From a virus: DNA of 44,764 bases. Where the stretch lies: IMG/VR virus record IMGVR_UViG_3300026521_000025, positions 1 through 44,764 of that record. One strand, written 5' to 3'. Both the position numbers and the translations under genes were made by a program. Under the pieces are notes generated by a model. The model saw only the letters and a list, made by a program, of their open reading frames with translations. It searched no databases and was not told the DNA's origin. Positions 17,364 to 24,717 of this stretch are shown piece by piece. Each line of letters opens with the position of its first letter. Position 1 is the first letter of the stretch.

Positions 17364-19133
17364 ATGTTATTAAATAACTTTGTTTCAAGTTTAGCTACTC
17401 CAAGTAATACTATGCCATTAATAGATTACAAGTGGAGTACAAACATTGATACACTAGGAAATAAATACATATTTGATTATGGTAAATCACATAGTAATGC
17501 AGACTTATACTTTGGTAGAGGAGCACACTTTAATGGTATAGACCAGAGTATTTCATTGAGCAATATAAATTTAGAAGATGGAAGTACATTTACATTTGTA
17601 GCTTCTTTTGAGTATACTGGAAACTATAGTGATTATCTAATATCTGGAAAATATAATGGGTTTCAAATAAGACCTGACGACAATGGTGAGCTTTACTTAA
17701 GTGTTTCTTATACAGAGCAAGGTTTAAGTACATATCTGTCAGGACTATTTGAAGCTGGAAAGTATTACACAATAACAGTTACTTGTTCTGATAGTGAAGT
17801 GAAAGTGTATATTAATGGAATGTTAGTAGAGACTTTTTCTGTAAAAGGTAATATAAAGTATTTGAGGGAGTTTGTCATAGGAAGCAGACAGGATAATACA
17901 TACTACTATGAAGGAACAACTAATAACTTTATATTTATGCAAGATATACTAACAGCTACTCAAATTGAATATCAATATAAATACCCAGAGAAGTTCTTGT
18001 ACAAAGAAGATGGTATACTTAAATCACAGATACTTACACAAGATGAGATAGATAATGTAGTAGCTTATTTACCTATGTGTGAGACTGATGGGTATGTAAG
18101 AGATATGGCTACTTATAGTGAAACAGAAATAGAAAAGTCTTTTATATCTATAGATAATGAAGATGAAATAGGCACTTTCAGTGCTACAGATACATCATTC
18201 AATGTAGAAATTACAACAGAAGGAAGTGCATCGTATAGACCGAGATGTAGATTTTCAATACCCACAACAGATGGTAGTAACGATATGTGGGTGTCATTCA
18301 ATGTGAATGTACTAAGTGGAGAGTTAAGTATGTACCAGCTATATCTACTAGGTGGAAATAACGAACAAACCACAATATCAATTACATCTAGTGGGTTTTA
18401 TAAATTAAAACTAAATTCTATAGAGAGCGGAAATGTAGAATTTGTTATATACGTTGATGGTACAAAATTAGTTAATGTGGAAATTACAGATATAAAATTA
18501 ACCGCAGCTACAGGTACATACCAAATAGCAAACTATACAAACGCAGTTAGAGATAATGCAGTTAATCTAAGAAATGGTTTACAAACTTGTTTCTGGAAAA
18601 GAGATAGTTTAGGAGTATCATATGCAGGTAGTTTTGATAGACTAGAATGTGATGGTAATGGTTATGCAGATACTGGGTGGGTGCCTGATGCTAATAGTGA
18701 CTTTCAAATTGAATTTAACTTTATAAATCAGCATAAAGCTGGATTGAATGTTTACAAAGGTATTGGTATTGAAGAAAATAACAATGCTGATATATATATT
18801 AGACAATTTTGTAGTGGGAATGGCTTATCTTTTAGATTTGGGGACAGCTCATTGCCAAATGTAGACCTTAATCCTAATACACACATAATTGTCGAGTACA
18901 CACGTAGCCCACAGAATGTAAAGGTGTATAAAAATGGAATACTTATGTCTTCCACAAATGTGGTATTTGATGCTTCTGTTGGTACTGGTAGGACTTTCTG
19001 TCTTGGTGGTGTGCAGAGAGCGGTTGTTGAAAAACTTAACAATAATATTCAATCAATATTCAAAATCCACACAACACTACAAGACCCACTAGAACTATAC
19101 AACAAAGCAGTAGCAAAAGGACTATTACAATGA
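17364..19133 (+). CDS. LamG/concanavalin A-like adhesin (probable fibre or head decoration)
   Basis: 589 residues with at least two concanavalin A-like (LamG) jelly-roll domains. One is at about 50-210 (FNGIDQSISLSN, EVKVYINGMLVETFSV, FVIGSRQ). The other is at about 430-575 (FDRLECDGNGYADTGW, VKVYKNGILMSS, FCLGG). Between them lies another beta-sandwich region (~255-390). These domains bind carbohydrate, so the protein probably contacts the host surface or mucus. It is the second candidate receptor-binding protein after the fibre at 13247. The downstream gene starts within its stop codon. Confidence 0.7.
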   Translation: MLLNNFVSSLATPSNTMPLIDYKWSTNIDTLGNKYIFDYGKSHSNADLYFGRGAHFNGIDQSISLSNINLEDGSTFTFVASFEYTGNYSDYLISGKYNGFQIRPDDNGELYLSVSYTEQGLSTYLSGLFEAGKYYTITVTCSDSEVKVYINGMLVETFSVKGNIKYLREFVIGSRQDNTYYYEGTTNNFIFMQDILTATQIEYQYKYPEKFLYKEDGILKSQILTQDEIDNVVAYLPMCETDGYVRDMATYSETEIEKSFISIDNEDEIGTFSATDTSFNVEITTEGSASYRPRCRFSIPTTDGSNDMWVSFNVNVLSGELSMYQLYLLGGNNEQTTISITSSGFYKLKLNSIESGNVEFVIYVDGTKLVNVEITDIKLTAATGTYQIANYTNAVRDNAVNLRNGLQTCFWKRDSLGVSYAGSFDRLECDGNGYADTGWVPDANSDFQIEFNFINQHKAGLNVYKGIGIEENNNADIYIRQFCSGNGLSFRFGDSSLPNVDLNPNTHIIVEYTRSPQNVKVYKNGILMSSTNVVFDASVGTGRTFCLGGVQRAVVEKLNNNIQSIFKIHTTLQDPLELYNKAVAKGLLQ

Positions 19134-19453
19134 TATTCAATAATTTTTATATAAAAGCACCAGTAGGTATGCTAGAGATTCCAATAGAATTAACAGCATT
19201 TGATAAAGGAGATGGTACTTACTATACTATACCAGAATACCTAGCAACATATAACCATACAGTAGATAGATTTACTACTGATGGTACAATGTTCTTAAAG
19301 GGATTTGGTTTCACTATTAAAGTACTAGATGAATTAAGAGCTAAACTTGCAGACTATGGATTAACAGAAGATACTAACTTCTTCATTCTAAGTCAACCAG
19401 AAGCAGTAGAGGAACTAAGTAAACCAGAGTGGCAAGAAGTAAGTGCTATCTAG
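19130..19453 (+). CDS. Unknown protein translationally coupled to the LamG adhesin
   Basis: 107 residues. Its ATG overlaps the adhesin stop (ATGA). It contains KGDGTYYTIPEYLATYNHTV and ends in an acidic region. There are no membrane segments and no recognised motif. The coupling suggests a partner or chaperone of the adhesin. Confidence 0.6.
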   Translation: MIFNNFYIKAPVGMLEIPIELTAFDKGDGTYYTIPEYLATYNHTVDRFTTDGTMFLKGFGFTIKVLDELRAKLADYGLTEDTNFFILSQPEAVEELSKPEWQEVSAI

Positions 19454-19540
19454 CTATTTCTATACAACAGAAGAGATTACTGTTTTAATAGACCAATACA
19501 ACAGTGAGGTACAAGAAAGATTCTTAAAAATATAAGAGCA

Positions 19541-19606
19541 ATGATAGTATGGATTTATATATCTGTACTATCTATAATATACATAACACTAGGAGATTAC
19601 AATTGA
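19541..19606 (+). CDS. 21-residue hydrophobic micro-ORF
   Basis: The peptide MIVWIYISVLSIIYITLGDY plus N is almost entirely one membrane helix. Its stop overlaps the TTG start of the next small gene. The ribosome site is poor. It may be real, or only a leader that couples translation. Confidence 0.3.
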   Translation: MIVWIYISVLSIIYITLGDYN

Positions 19607-19725
19607 CAAAGAAAGAATTAGAACTAAGAGTAGCTGAACTAGAAGAACTAGTCACTAAAAACAGCATAGCAGAATGCAAAGTGTGCAAAGAAAGAAACAA
19701 ACCATCTAAAAGAATTAGAGCATAA
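19603..19725 (+). CDS. 40-residue coiled-coil / CxxC micro-protein
   Basis: TTG start with AGGAG seven bases upstream, which is why I choose it. The helix TKKELELRVAELEELVTK has a leucine heptad, followed by CKVC and a basic tail. There is only one CxxC, so it could bind zinc as a dimer. It is the last gene before the gene-poor control region. Confidence 0.5.
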   Translation: MTKKELELRVAELEELVTKNSIAECKVCKERNKPSKRIRA

Positions 19726-19769
19726 CAACTAAACTATATGCAACACTTTCATAAATAATTATGCTACAA

Positions 19770-19828
19770 GACATATAAGTATAAATAGTATGACAATATG
19801 TCATATTTACTTATACAATATGTCATAA
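19770..19828. repeat. Nested palindrome, candidate origin or early promoter
   Basis: TATGACA-ATA-TGTCATA (19789-19805) is a perfect 7-bp stem with a 3-nt loop. Further complementarity extends outward (ATAAGTA and AATA on the left, TATTTACTTAT on the right, with a 2-base bulge). ACAATATGTCATA then recurs directly at 19815-19827, so part of the arm is duplicated. AT-rich sequence follows. The next gene is 1.1 kb away. The structure suits a replication origin or an N4-type hairpin promoter. Neither is proved. Confidence 0.5.
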
Positions 19829-20152
19829 AAAATATATATAGAAAAAGGGGATAAAAGCTTTGCTTAAGGGGATTCTATATAAAAAATATATACAGATAGA
19901 GATTGTGAGAAAAATGGAGGGAGAAGGATTCCAAACCAGCTAAAGATTCTTACTTGCTCTGCTAACAATCCCCCCCCTACATCATATAGTAACTTCAATG
20001 AAGCTTCCTTTTTTATGGAGGGTAAACAGCTTAATGCAATTAGAACTATGTCAACAGGACATTAGGGAAGTAAAGAGGTTGAAAGGGAATCCCATATTCT
20101 TATCATATATTCCATATTTTATCTATCCATATACACTATCTTATGTACACGG
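19829..20152 (+). other. Gene-free AT-rich stretch with a C8 tract
   Basis: I see no credible gene here. GATTGT at 19901-19906 and ACAATC at 19965-19970 could close a 60-base loop, and the latter runs into a tract of eight C residues, unusual in so AT-rich a genome. GAAGCTTC near 20000 is a small palindrome. An open frame of 85 codons from 19998 is judged spurious because a terminator-like hairpin lies inside it and it has no ribosome site. Confidence 0.4.
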
Positions 20153-20174
20153 GAAGTCTGCGACTTCTTCTTTT
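20153..20174 (+). terminator. 6-bp/3-nt hairpin with T-rich tail (terminator or hairpin promoter)
   Basis: GAAGTC-TGC-GACTTC (20153-20167) is followed by TTCTTTT. On the + strand it reads as a compact Rho-independent terminator. Its shape, a 6-bp stem and 3-base loop with G in the middle, is also that of the N4 virion-polymerase promoters (such as GAAGC-GGA-GCTTC). I cannot decide between the two from sequence. Confidence 0.55.
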
Positions 20175-20249
20175 ATGAGTAGAACAATACTTAGTCGAAC
20201 TCAACGACTTAAACTAATCAGGGAACATAATCAAGAGCCTAGTGATTTA

Positions 20250-20895
20250 AACTAACAAGGTCGTCCAAGAGTGAGCGTTAGCTTGGGAAGTGAAGAAAAC
20301 ACTTAGAAAATTGAAAGGCAAGTATTGATGCCATTAAAGCAATAATATAGGCATGTAACCAATGCATTGCAATTAGCTATAATAGTAAGCTAAGCTCTTA
20401 ATCATATCTATTAAAGCCAAAGCAAAAATGGCTTAAACTATAACCGACGGAAGTATAGACCACTCAATTGCAATAGAGTATAAGCTTTTGCAAACGAAGA
20501 GGTTTAATAAAGCATAAGCATCTATAAGCTGGGAATTGCTCCTGTAAGAACTTATAGAATGGGATATGTTGCTCTTCAGAAAAATCCATTGTATTGATGG
20601 TTGACTGATATGAAAAGAATATCAAGCTGTATACACACAGATAAAGTGTATTGGATTAACTGCTTAATGAGTTTAGCAGGTTAGGCATTGTGTCATAACT
20701 CAAACTACCAGAGAATGATAAGACTGGTTCAACAACAATTTATCCAGCATACAGTGAGTGAAAGTCTTTATAGAGACAAAAGTGATATGCTGTTTTTATA
20801 GACTAGAAAGTTAGAAGCTAATTGTTATAAATCGAAGAGTATAGACATACTAAAGCATTACATGTAGTGTGATTGTCTAGTAAACCTCTTCATCA
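20250..20895 (+). ncRNA. Candidate large structured non-coding RNA
   Basis: About 650 bases without a usable gene but dense in short inverted repeats. CTAAC (20252-56) pairs GTTAG (20277-81) while TCCAAG (20264-69) pairs CTTGGG (20282-87), an H-type pseudoknot. Further stems: AAGTG/CACTT (20288-304), TTAGCT/AGCTAA (20373-93), AAGCCA/TGGCTT (20414-34), CTATA/TATAG (20438-58), GCTTT..AAAC/GTTT..AAAGC (20484-513), TCTATAAG/CTTATAGA (20521-58), AATCCA/TGGATT (20583-657) enclosing TGATAT/ATATCA and ATACAC/GTGTAT, CTGCT/AGCAG (20660-79), and CAGCATA/TATGCTG (20745-92) followed by TTTTT. GAAGAGGTTTA (20496-506) is fully complementary to 20881-20891. This density resembles the GOLLD and ROOL classes of large phage RNAs, but I cannot assign a class. 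Confidence 0.55.
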
Positions 20896-20909
20896 TCATT
20901 ATCTTTGTA

Positions 20910-20924
20910 TATGCACTATGCATA
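20910..20924 (+). promoter_or_regulatory. 6-bp/3-nt hairpin upstream of the first early gene
   Basis: TATGCA-CTA-TGCATA lies 22 bases before an ATG at 20946. It is the third hairpin of this exact geometry in the control region, which suggests an N4-like hairpin promoter. The inference rests on shape and position only. Confidence 0.4.
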
Positions 20925-20945
20925 GAACATATTAAAGGATAAGAA

Positions 20946-21092
20946 ATGACATACGAACAAGCAGAGAAGTTAGACCATTACAAAAGAAGACTAGAAGACA
21001 TGTTAGAAACGAACATCTCTCTAGACTCAGAGTATCATTCGAAAGAAGAAATAGAAGTCGTAAAAGACATTATCAAAGAACTAAAAGGATAA
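20946..21092 (+). CDS. 48-residue charged helical early protein
   Basis: MTYEQAEKLDHYKRRLEDML begins a highly charged helical peptide ending KDIIKELKG. The ribosome site is AAAGGAT. There is no known family. Its size, charge and place at the head of the early cluster are typical of host-takeover peptides, but nothing specific can be said. Confidence 0.6.
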   Translation: MTYEQAEKLDHYKRRLEDMLETNISLDSEYHSKEEIEVVKDIIKELKG

Positions 21093-21108
21093 CTAATGTG
21101 GATTAGTT
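21091..21108 (+). terminator. Short hairpin with T4 tail after the first early gene
   Basis: AACTAAT (21091-21097) pairs with ATTAGTT (21102-21108) around GTGG, continuing into TTG. It overlaps the stop codon of the preceding gene. The U-tract is short, so termination may be weak. Confidence 0.4.
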
Positions 21109-21149
21109 TTGAATTATGGCTAGAGAAACTAGCTGATGCATGGTTCTAG

Positions 21150-21194
21150 TCATGATATATATGTACTGTTTAACTAGTAAACATATATTCATGA
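21150..21194. repeat. 45-base imperfect palindrome
   Basis: TCATGA at 21150-55 pairs with TCATGA at 21189-94. ATATAT on each side and an inner GTTTA/TAAAC pair (21168-72, 21178-82) complete a long bulged hairpin. It stands in the 190-base space between two early genes. A short open frame of 27 codons (21191-21274) starts at its right edge but has no ribosome site. Confidence 0.4.
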
Positions 21195-21283
21195 TAGACA
21201 AAGTCGATGTAATAGAGTGCATTATGAATAACAATATGAGCATACTTCCAATGGGAATGTTCATATCTTACTAAGGAACTAAA

Positions 21284-21406
21284 ATGAGTAATAAGAACGG
21301 AATCAAAATCATAGACACTAAGCCAGAGTTTTCATCAGCAGAAATACTTAATATGTATTCATCTGATGTTCCAATGCAAACACAATTCATAACTGAAGGA
21401 GAATAA
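21284..21406 (+). CDS. 40-residue early protein, unknown
   Basis: Start ATG after AAGGAACTAAA. The peptide MSNKNGIKIIDTKPEFSSAE and the rest show no motif. It ends in EGE and its 3' end carries the 17-base junction repeat AAGGAGAATAAATGTAT that is also found at the next gene boundary. Confidence 0.55.
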   Translation: MSNKNGIKIIDTKPEFSSAEILNMYSSDVPMQTQFITEGE

Positions 21407-21574
21407 ATGTATCAACAAGACTATAATGGGTATTCTATATATGTATGCAACGAAAATGGTATATCTTACTGGATTGTAACGGACGAAGTCGTGATGCAAA
21501 TGAAAGTGAGAACCACTATATCACTATCAACATTATGCACAATGATTGATTTATATAACACTAAAGGAGAATAA
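21407..21574 (+). CDS. 55-residue early protein, unknown
   Basis: Begins directly after the preceding stop, with the ribosome site inside the previous gene (AAGGAG). It starts MYQQDYNGYSIYVCNENGIS and ends KGE. It is a small soluble, mixed-structure peptide of no known family. Both of its ends carry the same 17-base junction repeat. Confidence 0.55.
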   Translation: MYQQDYNGYSIYVCNENGISYWIVTDEVVMQMKVRTTISLSTLCTMIDLYNTKGE

Positions 21575-21643
21575 ATGTATACTGTAGACGAAAATGGAAT
21601 AGTATTAACTGAATCAGAAGTTAAGCAAATAAGAAATAAGTAG
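21575..21643 (+). CDS. 22-residue micro-ORF
   Basis: MYTVDENGIVLTESEVKQIR plus NK. It follows the upstream stop with no gap and uses the AAGGAG in that gene. Its start (MY..DENGI) echoes the start of the 55-residue gene, so it may be a truncated relative or a product of the same junction repeat. Confidence 0.4.
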   Translation: MYTVDENGIVLTESEVKQIRNK

Positions 21644-21648
21644 ACTAT

Positions 21649-21846
21649 ATGTCTACTATTTTCTCTCAACCTGCAAAAGAAGATGTAAAAGTTCACCTAA
21701 AGGATGAATACTATCATACTGCTAGAAATGAGTACATAGACATCTTAAAGTTTATTGGAGCAAAGGGTATACCTTTATCAGAAGAAGCTGTAGAAGCTCT
21801 TAAAATGAGTATTAAGACTCACTATTCAAATATACAAGGTTTCTAA
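21649..21846 (+). CDS. 65-residue early protein upstream of the RNA polymerase
   Basis: The helical peptide starts MSTIFSQPAKEDVKVHLKDE and ends SIKTHYSNIQGF. No ribosome site is evident, so it may be translated by coupling to the micro-ORF that stops six bases earlier. Its stop codon is followed at once by the polymerase start. No family is known. Confidence 0.55.
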   Translation: MSTIFSQPAKEDVKVHLKDEYYHTARNEYIDILKFIGAKGIPLSEEAVEALKMSIKTHYSNIQGF

Positions 21847-22782
21847 ATGATTAACATTGTAAACAAATCACAAGCTGAAGTTGAGAAGTTATTCTCTGAT
21901 GAAAATTACAAACAAGAAATAAGTATTCAATTAGCTCAATTCCTTGACTGTATTGAAGATGAACACTATGAACTGCTACAAAACATTACTAAAGAATCAA
22001 TGGATAAAACAGAGTTGCTAATGTTAGAAATCATTGCATTGATTGGTAATGAGAATAATGGTAATAGAATGTCAGACAGTGTTAAAGGTGTAAGAGAGTT
22101 TGATGTAAACCAATTAGTGCTTGGTATAGGACATCAACTACATACTGAAGTACCAAAATGCTATACTACTGCTATGGATATAGTAGCTGAATTTGATACT
22201 ATCTTTTGGGACCTAACTCAACAGAATGTATTAAGTGAAGAAGGTCACTGGTACACGAGAACTACAGCTGTTGTTAGCTTAACTATAGGTGCTGGTGCAT
22301 CTAAACTACAAGAGTTTAGTAGGTTTAGACTACCATTAATAGAGAAACCTATTGATTGGGTAGAAGGTGAACTACAAGGTGGTTATCACTTAGATACAAA
22401 GAAATGTACTCTAAACAAAGGTGAAGCAAAACAACCTCAACAGTGTTTAGATATACTGAATAAGTTACAATCTCAACAATTCACTATTAGACAATATGAC
22501 TTAATGGAACAATATACATTTACATTAGAGCAAATACAATCTAAGAACTGGAAAGCTAGTGAATCAGAACATATTGAATCAGCTAGAATCAAGTTACAAA
22601 CTGCACAAGAAACATATGAAACAATGGAAGGTGAAGAGTTTTATCTAGCTAATAAATATGACTTCAGAGGAAGAACATATACTGTAGGTTATGATATTAA
22701 CATTCAAGGCGATAAGTATCAGAAAGCACTTATTAAGCCAGTATTCATAAAAGGAGTACATTATGACACAAGAAGAACTTAA
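21847..22782 (+). CDS. T7-like RNA polymerase, N-terminal subunit (N4 RNAP II gp15-like)
   Basis: 311 residues matching the N-terminal part of single-subunit T7-type RNA polymerases. The clearest marks are near the end: the TxxGR-type motif KYDFRGRTY (D272, G275, R276), followed by QGDKYQKALIKP, which corresponds to the NPQG..KALL segment of T7. The chain then stops where the T7 protein would go on to the palm. In N4, RNAP II is split in the same part of the fold into gp15 and gp16. The catalytic half is encoded 156 bases downstream in the same reading frame, with a stop and an overlapping small gene between. It probably works as a heterodimer transcribing middle and late genes. Confidence 0.88.
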   Translation: MINIVNKSQAEVEKLFSDENYKQEISIQLAQFLDCIEDEHYELLQNITKESMDKTELLMLEIIALIGNENNGNRMSDSVKGVREFDVNQLVLGIGHQLHTEVPKCYTTAMDIVAEFDTIFWDLTQQNVLSEEGHWYTRTTAVVSLTIGAGASKLQEFSRFRLPLIEKPIDWVEGELQGGYHLDTKKCTLNKGEAKQPQQCLDILNKLQSQQFTIRQYDLMEQYTFTLEQIQSKNWKASESEHIESARIKLQTAQETYETMEGEEFYLANKYDFRGRTYTVGYDINIQGDKYQKALIKPVFIKGVHYDTRRT

Positions 22783-22930
22783 AGAATCATTTGAAACATG
22801 GTGGATTGAAGAAGGGAAAGAAGAAGCTGATAGAACTGGTGGTCAGACAACCGACTTACATAAGATTAAGTCAGTATTCTTAACAGCTTGGTTAAATGGT
22901 GCTTATATAGCTAAAACACACAATGCATAA
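22763..22930 (+). CDS. 55-residue protein encoded between the two polymerase subunits
   Basis: The ATG lies 20 bases before the stop of the N-terminal polymerase subunit, in another frame, after AAGGAG. The peptide has FETWWIEEGKEEADRTGG and VFLTAWLNGAYIA, a pattern seen in small phage proteins of unknown role (FExW...AxW..G). It fills the whole space between the polymerase halves and ends eight bases before the second subunit. It may be a polymerase-associated factor or simply an inserted gene. Confidence 0.7.
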   Translation: MTQEELKESFETWWIEEGKEEADRTGGQTTDLHKIKSVFLTAWLNGAYIAKTHNA

Positions 22931-22938
22931 GGATTAAA

Positions 22939-23994
22939 ATGGAATCATTAAGACTAACAGACAGAGGATTATATTGGCTAAAGGTAAATATCTGTTCAGA
23001 GTATGGACTAGATAAACTTACATTCGATAAACAGGTCGAATGGGTTAGTAAAAACAGTAGTGCCTTAGAAACATTAGAATCAGAAGCTGATAACACATTT
23101 GCTTATCGAAATGCAGTAGCAGAACTTCGTAACTATGAACAAGGTAAAGAAACACATTACATAATGCCACTAGACTGTTCCAATCAGGCATTACAATTAT
23201 ATGGTGTACTAAGTGGTGATAAACAAACAGCATCTCTAGGTAGCTTAGGTACTGGAGAAATACGAGTTGATGCTTACCAAATGTTAGCAGACTACTTAAA
23301 CAAGAAGTTTAATCATACTATCTTTACAAGAAATGTATGTAAAAAACCATTAATGGTAACACTATATGGAAGTACTCAAGGTGGTAATCAATTACTAAAT
23401 AACTTACATATGGATGAAGTAATGTTAGCTGATAAACTAGGTGTAACATATGAAGAAGACTTTATTCAAAGAGCATTTGAAGAAGCAATGGAAGCTATTG
23501 CTCCATATTGTATGAGAGTAATGGACAAAATACAGTTACTGAATGATAAAGACATTGGAACTTACCAATGGACTTTACCTGATGGTTTTAAAGTGAAGTA
23601 TGATGTTAAGACTAACCTAGACATGAACTTACAAGCTAGGAGTAGAAGTGGCAAGAACTTCAGTGTAACTCTAACAAGTGAAGTATATCAAGCTAGTGAA
23701 TACAACAGAGGTATGGCTCCTAATGTAATTCACAGTGTTGATGGATATGTGCTAAGAGAAATAGTAAGAGGTATGGGTAACTCATTCATAACTACTATAC
23801 ATGACTCATATAGTGTTCATCCTAATGAGGTAGACAAACTAAGAGAAGTGTACTCTGCTGTTTTGTGTAATATATTGGACAGTAACCTACTTGAAAATAT
23901 AATGACACAAATTGCTGGGCAATTTAAAGGTTTCATTAAGCAAGATACACTTACAAAAGAAGACATCAAGAACTCAACTTACTCATTGGCTTAA
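22939..23994 (+). CDS. T7-like RNA polymerase, catalytic subunit (N4 RNAP II gp16-like)
   Basis: 351 residues holding the palm and fingers. Motif A is PLDCSNQALQ (catalytic D79). Motif B is RNVCKKPLMVTLYG (R131, K135, M139, Y143, G144, the RxxxKxxxMxxxYG spacing). TLPDGFKVKYDV lies near 212. NVIHSVDGYV (H265) and motif C TIHDSYS (D289) complete the active site. The start aligns with the part of T7 RNAP just after the TxxGR region (LYWLKVN, YGLDKLTF). It ends in SLA, comparable to the C-terminal FAFA foot of T7. The ribosome site is AAGGATT. Motifs A, B and C resemble those of the giant virion polymerase closely. Confidence 0.9.
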   Translation: MESLRLTDRGLYWLKVNICSEYGLDKLTFDKQVEWVSKNSSALETLESEADNTFAYRNAVAELRNYEQGKETHYIMPLDCSNQALQLYGVLSGDKQTASLGSLGTGEIRVDAYQMLADYLNKKFNHTIFTRNVCKKPLMVTLYGSTQGGNQLLNNLHMDEVMLADKLGVTYEEDFIQRAFEEAMEAIAPYCMRVMDKIQLLNDKDIGTYQWTLPDGFKVKYDVKTNLDMNLQARSRSGKNFSVTLTSEVYQASEYNRGMAPNVIHSVDGYVLREIVRGMGNSFITTIHDSYSVHPNEVDKLREVYSAVLCNILDSNLLENIMTQIAGQFKGFIKQDTLTKEDIKNSTYSLA

Positions 23995-24015
23995 TAGCCA
24001 GTGTGTATTTTTTTT
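23984..24015 (+). terminator. Terminator at the end of the RNA polymerase operon
   Basis: CATTGGCT (23984-91) pairs with AGCCAGTG (23996-24003), one G-U, around TAAT. TGTA and a run of eight T follow. The stop codon of the polymerase gene lies in the stem-loop. Confidence 0.85.
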
Positions 24016-24027
24016 AGAGCCTAGAAA

Positions 24028-24047
24028 GAAACTTCGTTTCCTTTTTT
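24028..24047 (+). terminator. Second, tandem terminator
   Basis: GAAAC-TTC-GTTTC (24028-24040) is followed by C and six T. With the preceding terminator it forms a double stop after the polymerase genes. Confidence 0.7.
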
Positions 24048-24058
24048 ATTTTTATGTT

Positions 24059-24144
24059 TTTCATCTACCCGATGAAAGCAAACTTCTCCCCGAAGTTTGG
24101 GAATCATTAGTCTATTTATGTTACGGTATTCAGCAAAGCTGAAT
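24059..24144. promoter_or_regulatory. Cluster of three hairpins between terminators and next operon
   Basis: TTTCATC/GATGAAA (24059-77, loop TACCC), CAAACTTC/GAAGTTTG (24079-99, loop TCCCC) and ATTCAGC-AAA-GCTGAAT (24128-44) follow one another. The first two share 7-8 bp stems with 5-nt C-rich loops. None is followed by a T run, so they are not simple terminators. They could be promoters or binding sites for one of the phage polymerases before the operon at 24250. The rest of the 255-base gap holds no gene I can support. Confidence 0.45.
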
Positions 24145-24249
24145 CCATTTCTAATGAATAAAAAGAATAGCAGGAGCTATCAATCAATTCGAGTTGAGCT
24201 TAAGAGCTTTGGAATATAGAGATTATGAACACAAAACAAGGAAATTATA

Positions 24250-24477
24250 ATGGCAACATATACAAACACAAACACAACTAAAACTTATGCAACAGACGAA
24301 GCAGGAATGTTAGCAGATGCTAAACAATATGCAAAAAGAGACTTCTCAGTAGTATTATCTACATTAGAAAGACTAGGTCAAAAGATTGACAAAGAATTAG
24401 TAGCAGAAGCATTAATTCAAGTTAAACTTGAACAAATTAAAGAAGCAAGACTAAATCGTACTTCATACTTCGATTAG
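24250..24477 (+). CDS. 75-residue early protein, unknown
   Basis: The N terminus is Thr/Asn-rich (MATYTNTNTTKTYATDEAGM) and the remainder helical and charged (LSTLERLGQKIDKELVAEAL). It has AAGGAA before the start. It is the first gene after the double terminator. It ends in a GGAG that serves the next gene. No family is recognised. Confidence 0.65.
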   Translation: MATYTNTNTTKTYATDEAGMLADAKQYAKRDFSVVLSTLERLGQKIDKELVAEALIQVKLEQIKEARLNRTSYFD

Positions 24478-24487
24478 GAGTATGACT

Positions 24488-24688
24488 ATGAGATTAGATT
24501 TAACATTTGAAGAAAAGCATAAAACTTTTAATAATGGTGAAGTATTAATAGAAAGAAAAATGGGAACAATCATATTCCAATTAGGAAATAAATACTACAC
24601 AACAAGTAAACGAAGAAAAGGAACTTATTCATTGAAATCATCATGGTTAGTTCATAAAAACAGTGGTTTATTATATAAACTATACTAA
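24488..24688 (+). CDS. 66-residue basic protein, unknown
   Basis: I take the second ATG (24488) because GGAG then lies seven bases upstream. The first ATG (24482) would leave only one base. The peptide is basic and beta-rich (GTIIFQLGNKYYTTSKRRKG, then TYSLKSSWL). It has no known family. Confidence 0.6.
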   Translation: MRLDLTFEEKHKTFNNGEVLIERKMGTIIFQLGNKYYTTSKRRKGTYSLKSSWLVHKNSGLLYKLY

Positions 24689-24717
24689 GTAATTAGTAGA
24701 AAAGTAAATGTACTATA

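Noticed and set aside
19998-20255. 85-codon open frame on the + strand in the control region
   Set aside because: It has no ribosome site, contains a terminator-like hairpin at 20153-20174, and its composition looks like translated non-coding DNA.
20720-20745. Possible tRNA T-arm (GGTTCAA) in the structured region
   Set aside because: No matching acceptor stem, D-arm or anticodon arm could be built; the pieces belong to local hairpins.
21096-21149. 17-codon frame starting inside the hairpin at 21091-21108
   Set aside because: Its start is buried in a stem and there is nothing beyond its existence to support it.
21847-23994. Frameshift or sequencing error splitting a single RNA polymerase gene
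   Set aside because: The second subunit has its own ribosome site and start, an intact overlapping gene lies between, and the split corresponds to that of N4 RNAP II.
23912-24142. 76-codon open frame overlapping the end of the RNA polymerase gene
   Set aside because: It runs through two terminators and the hairpin cluster in another frame; no ribosome site or recognisable protein.
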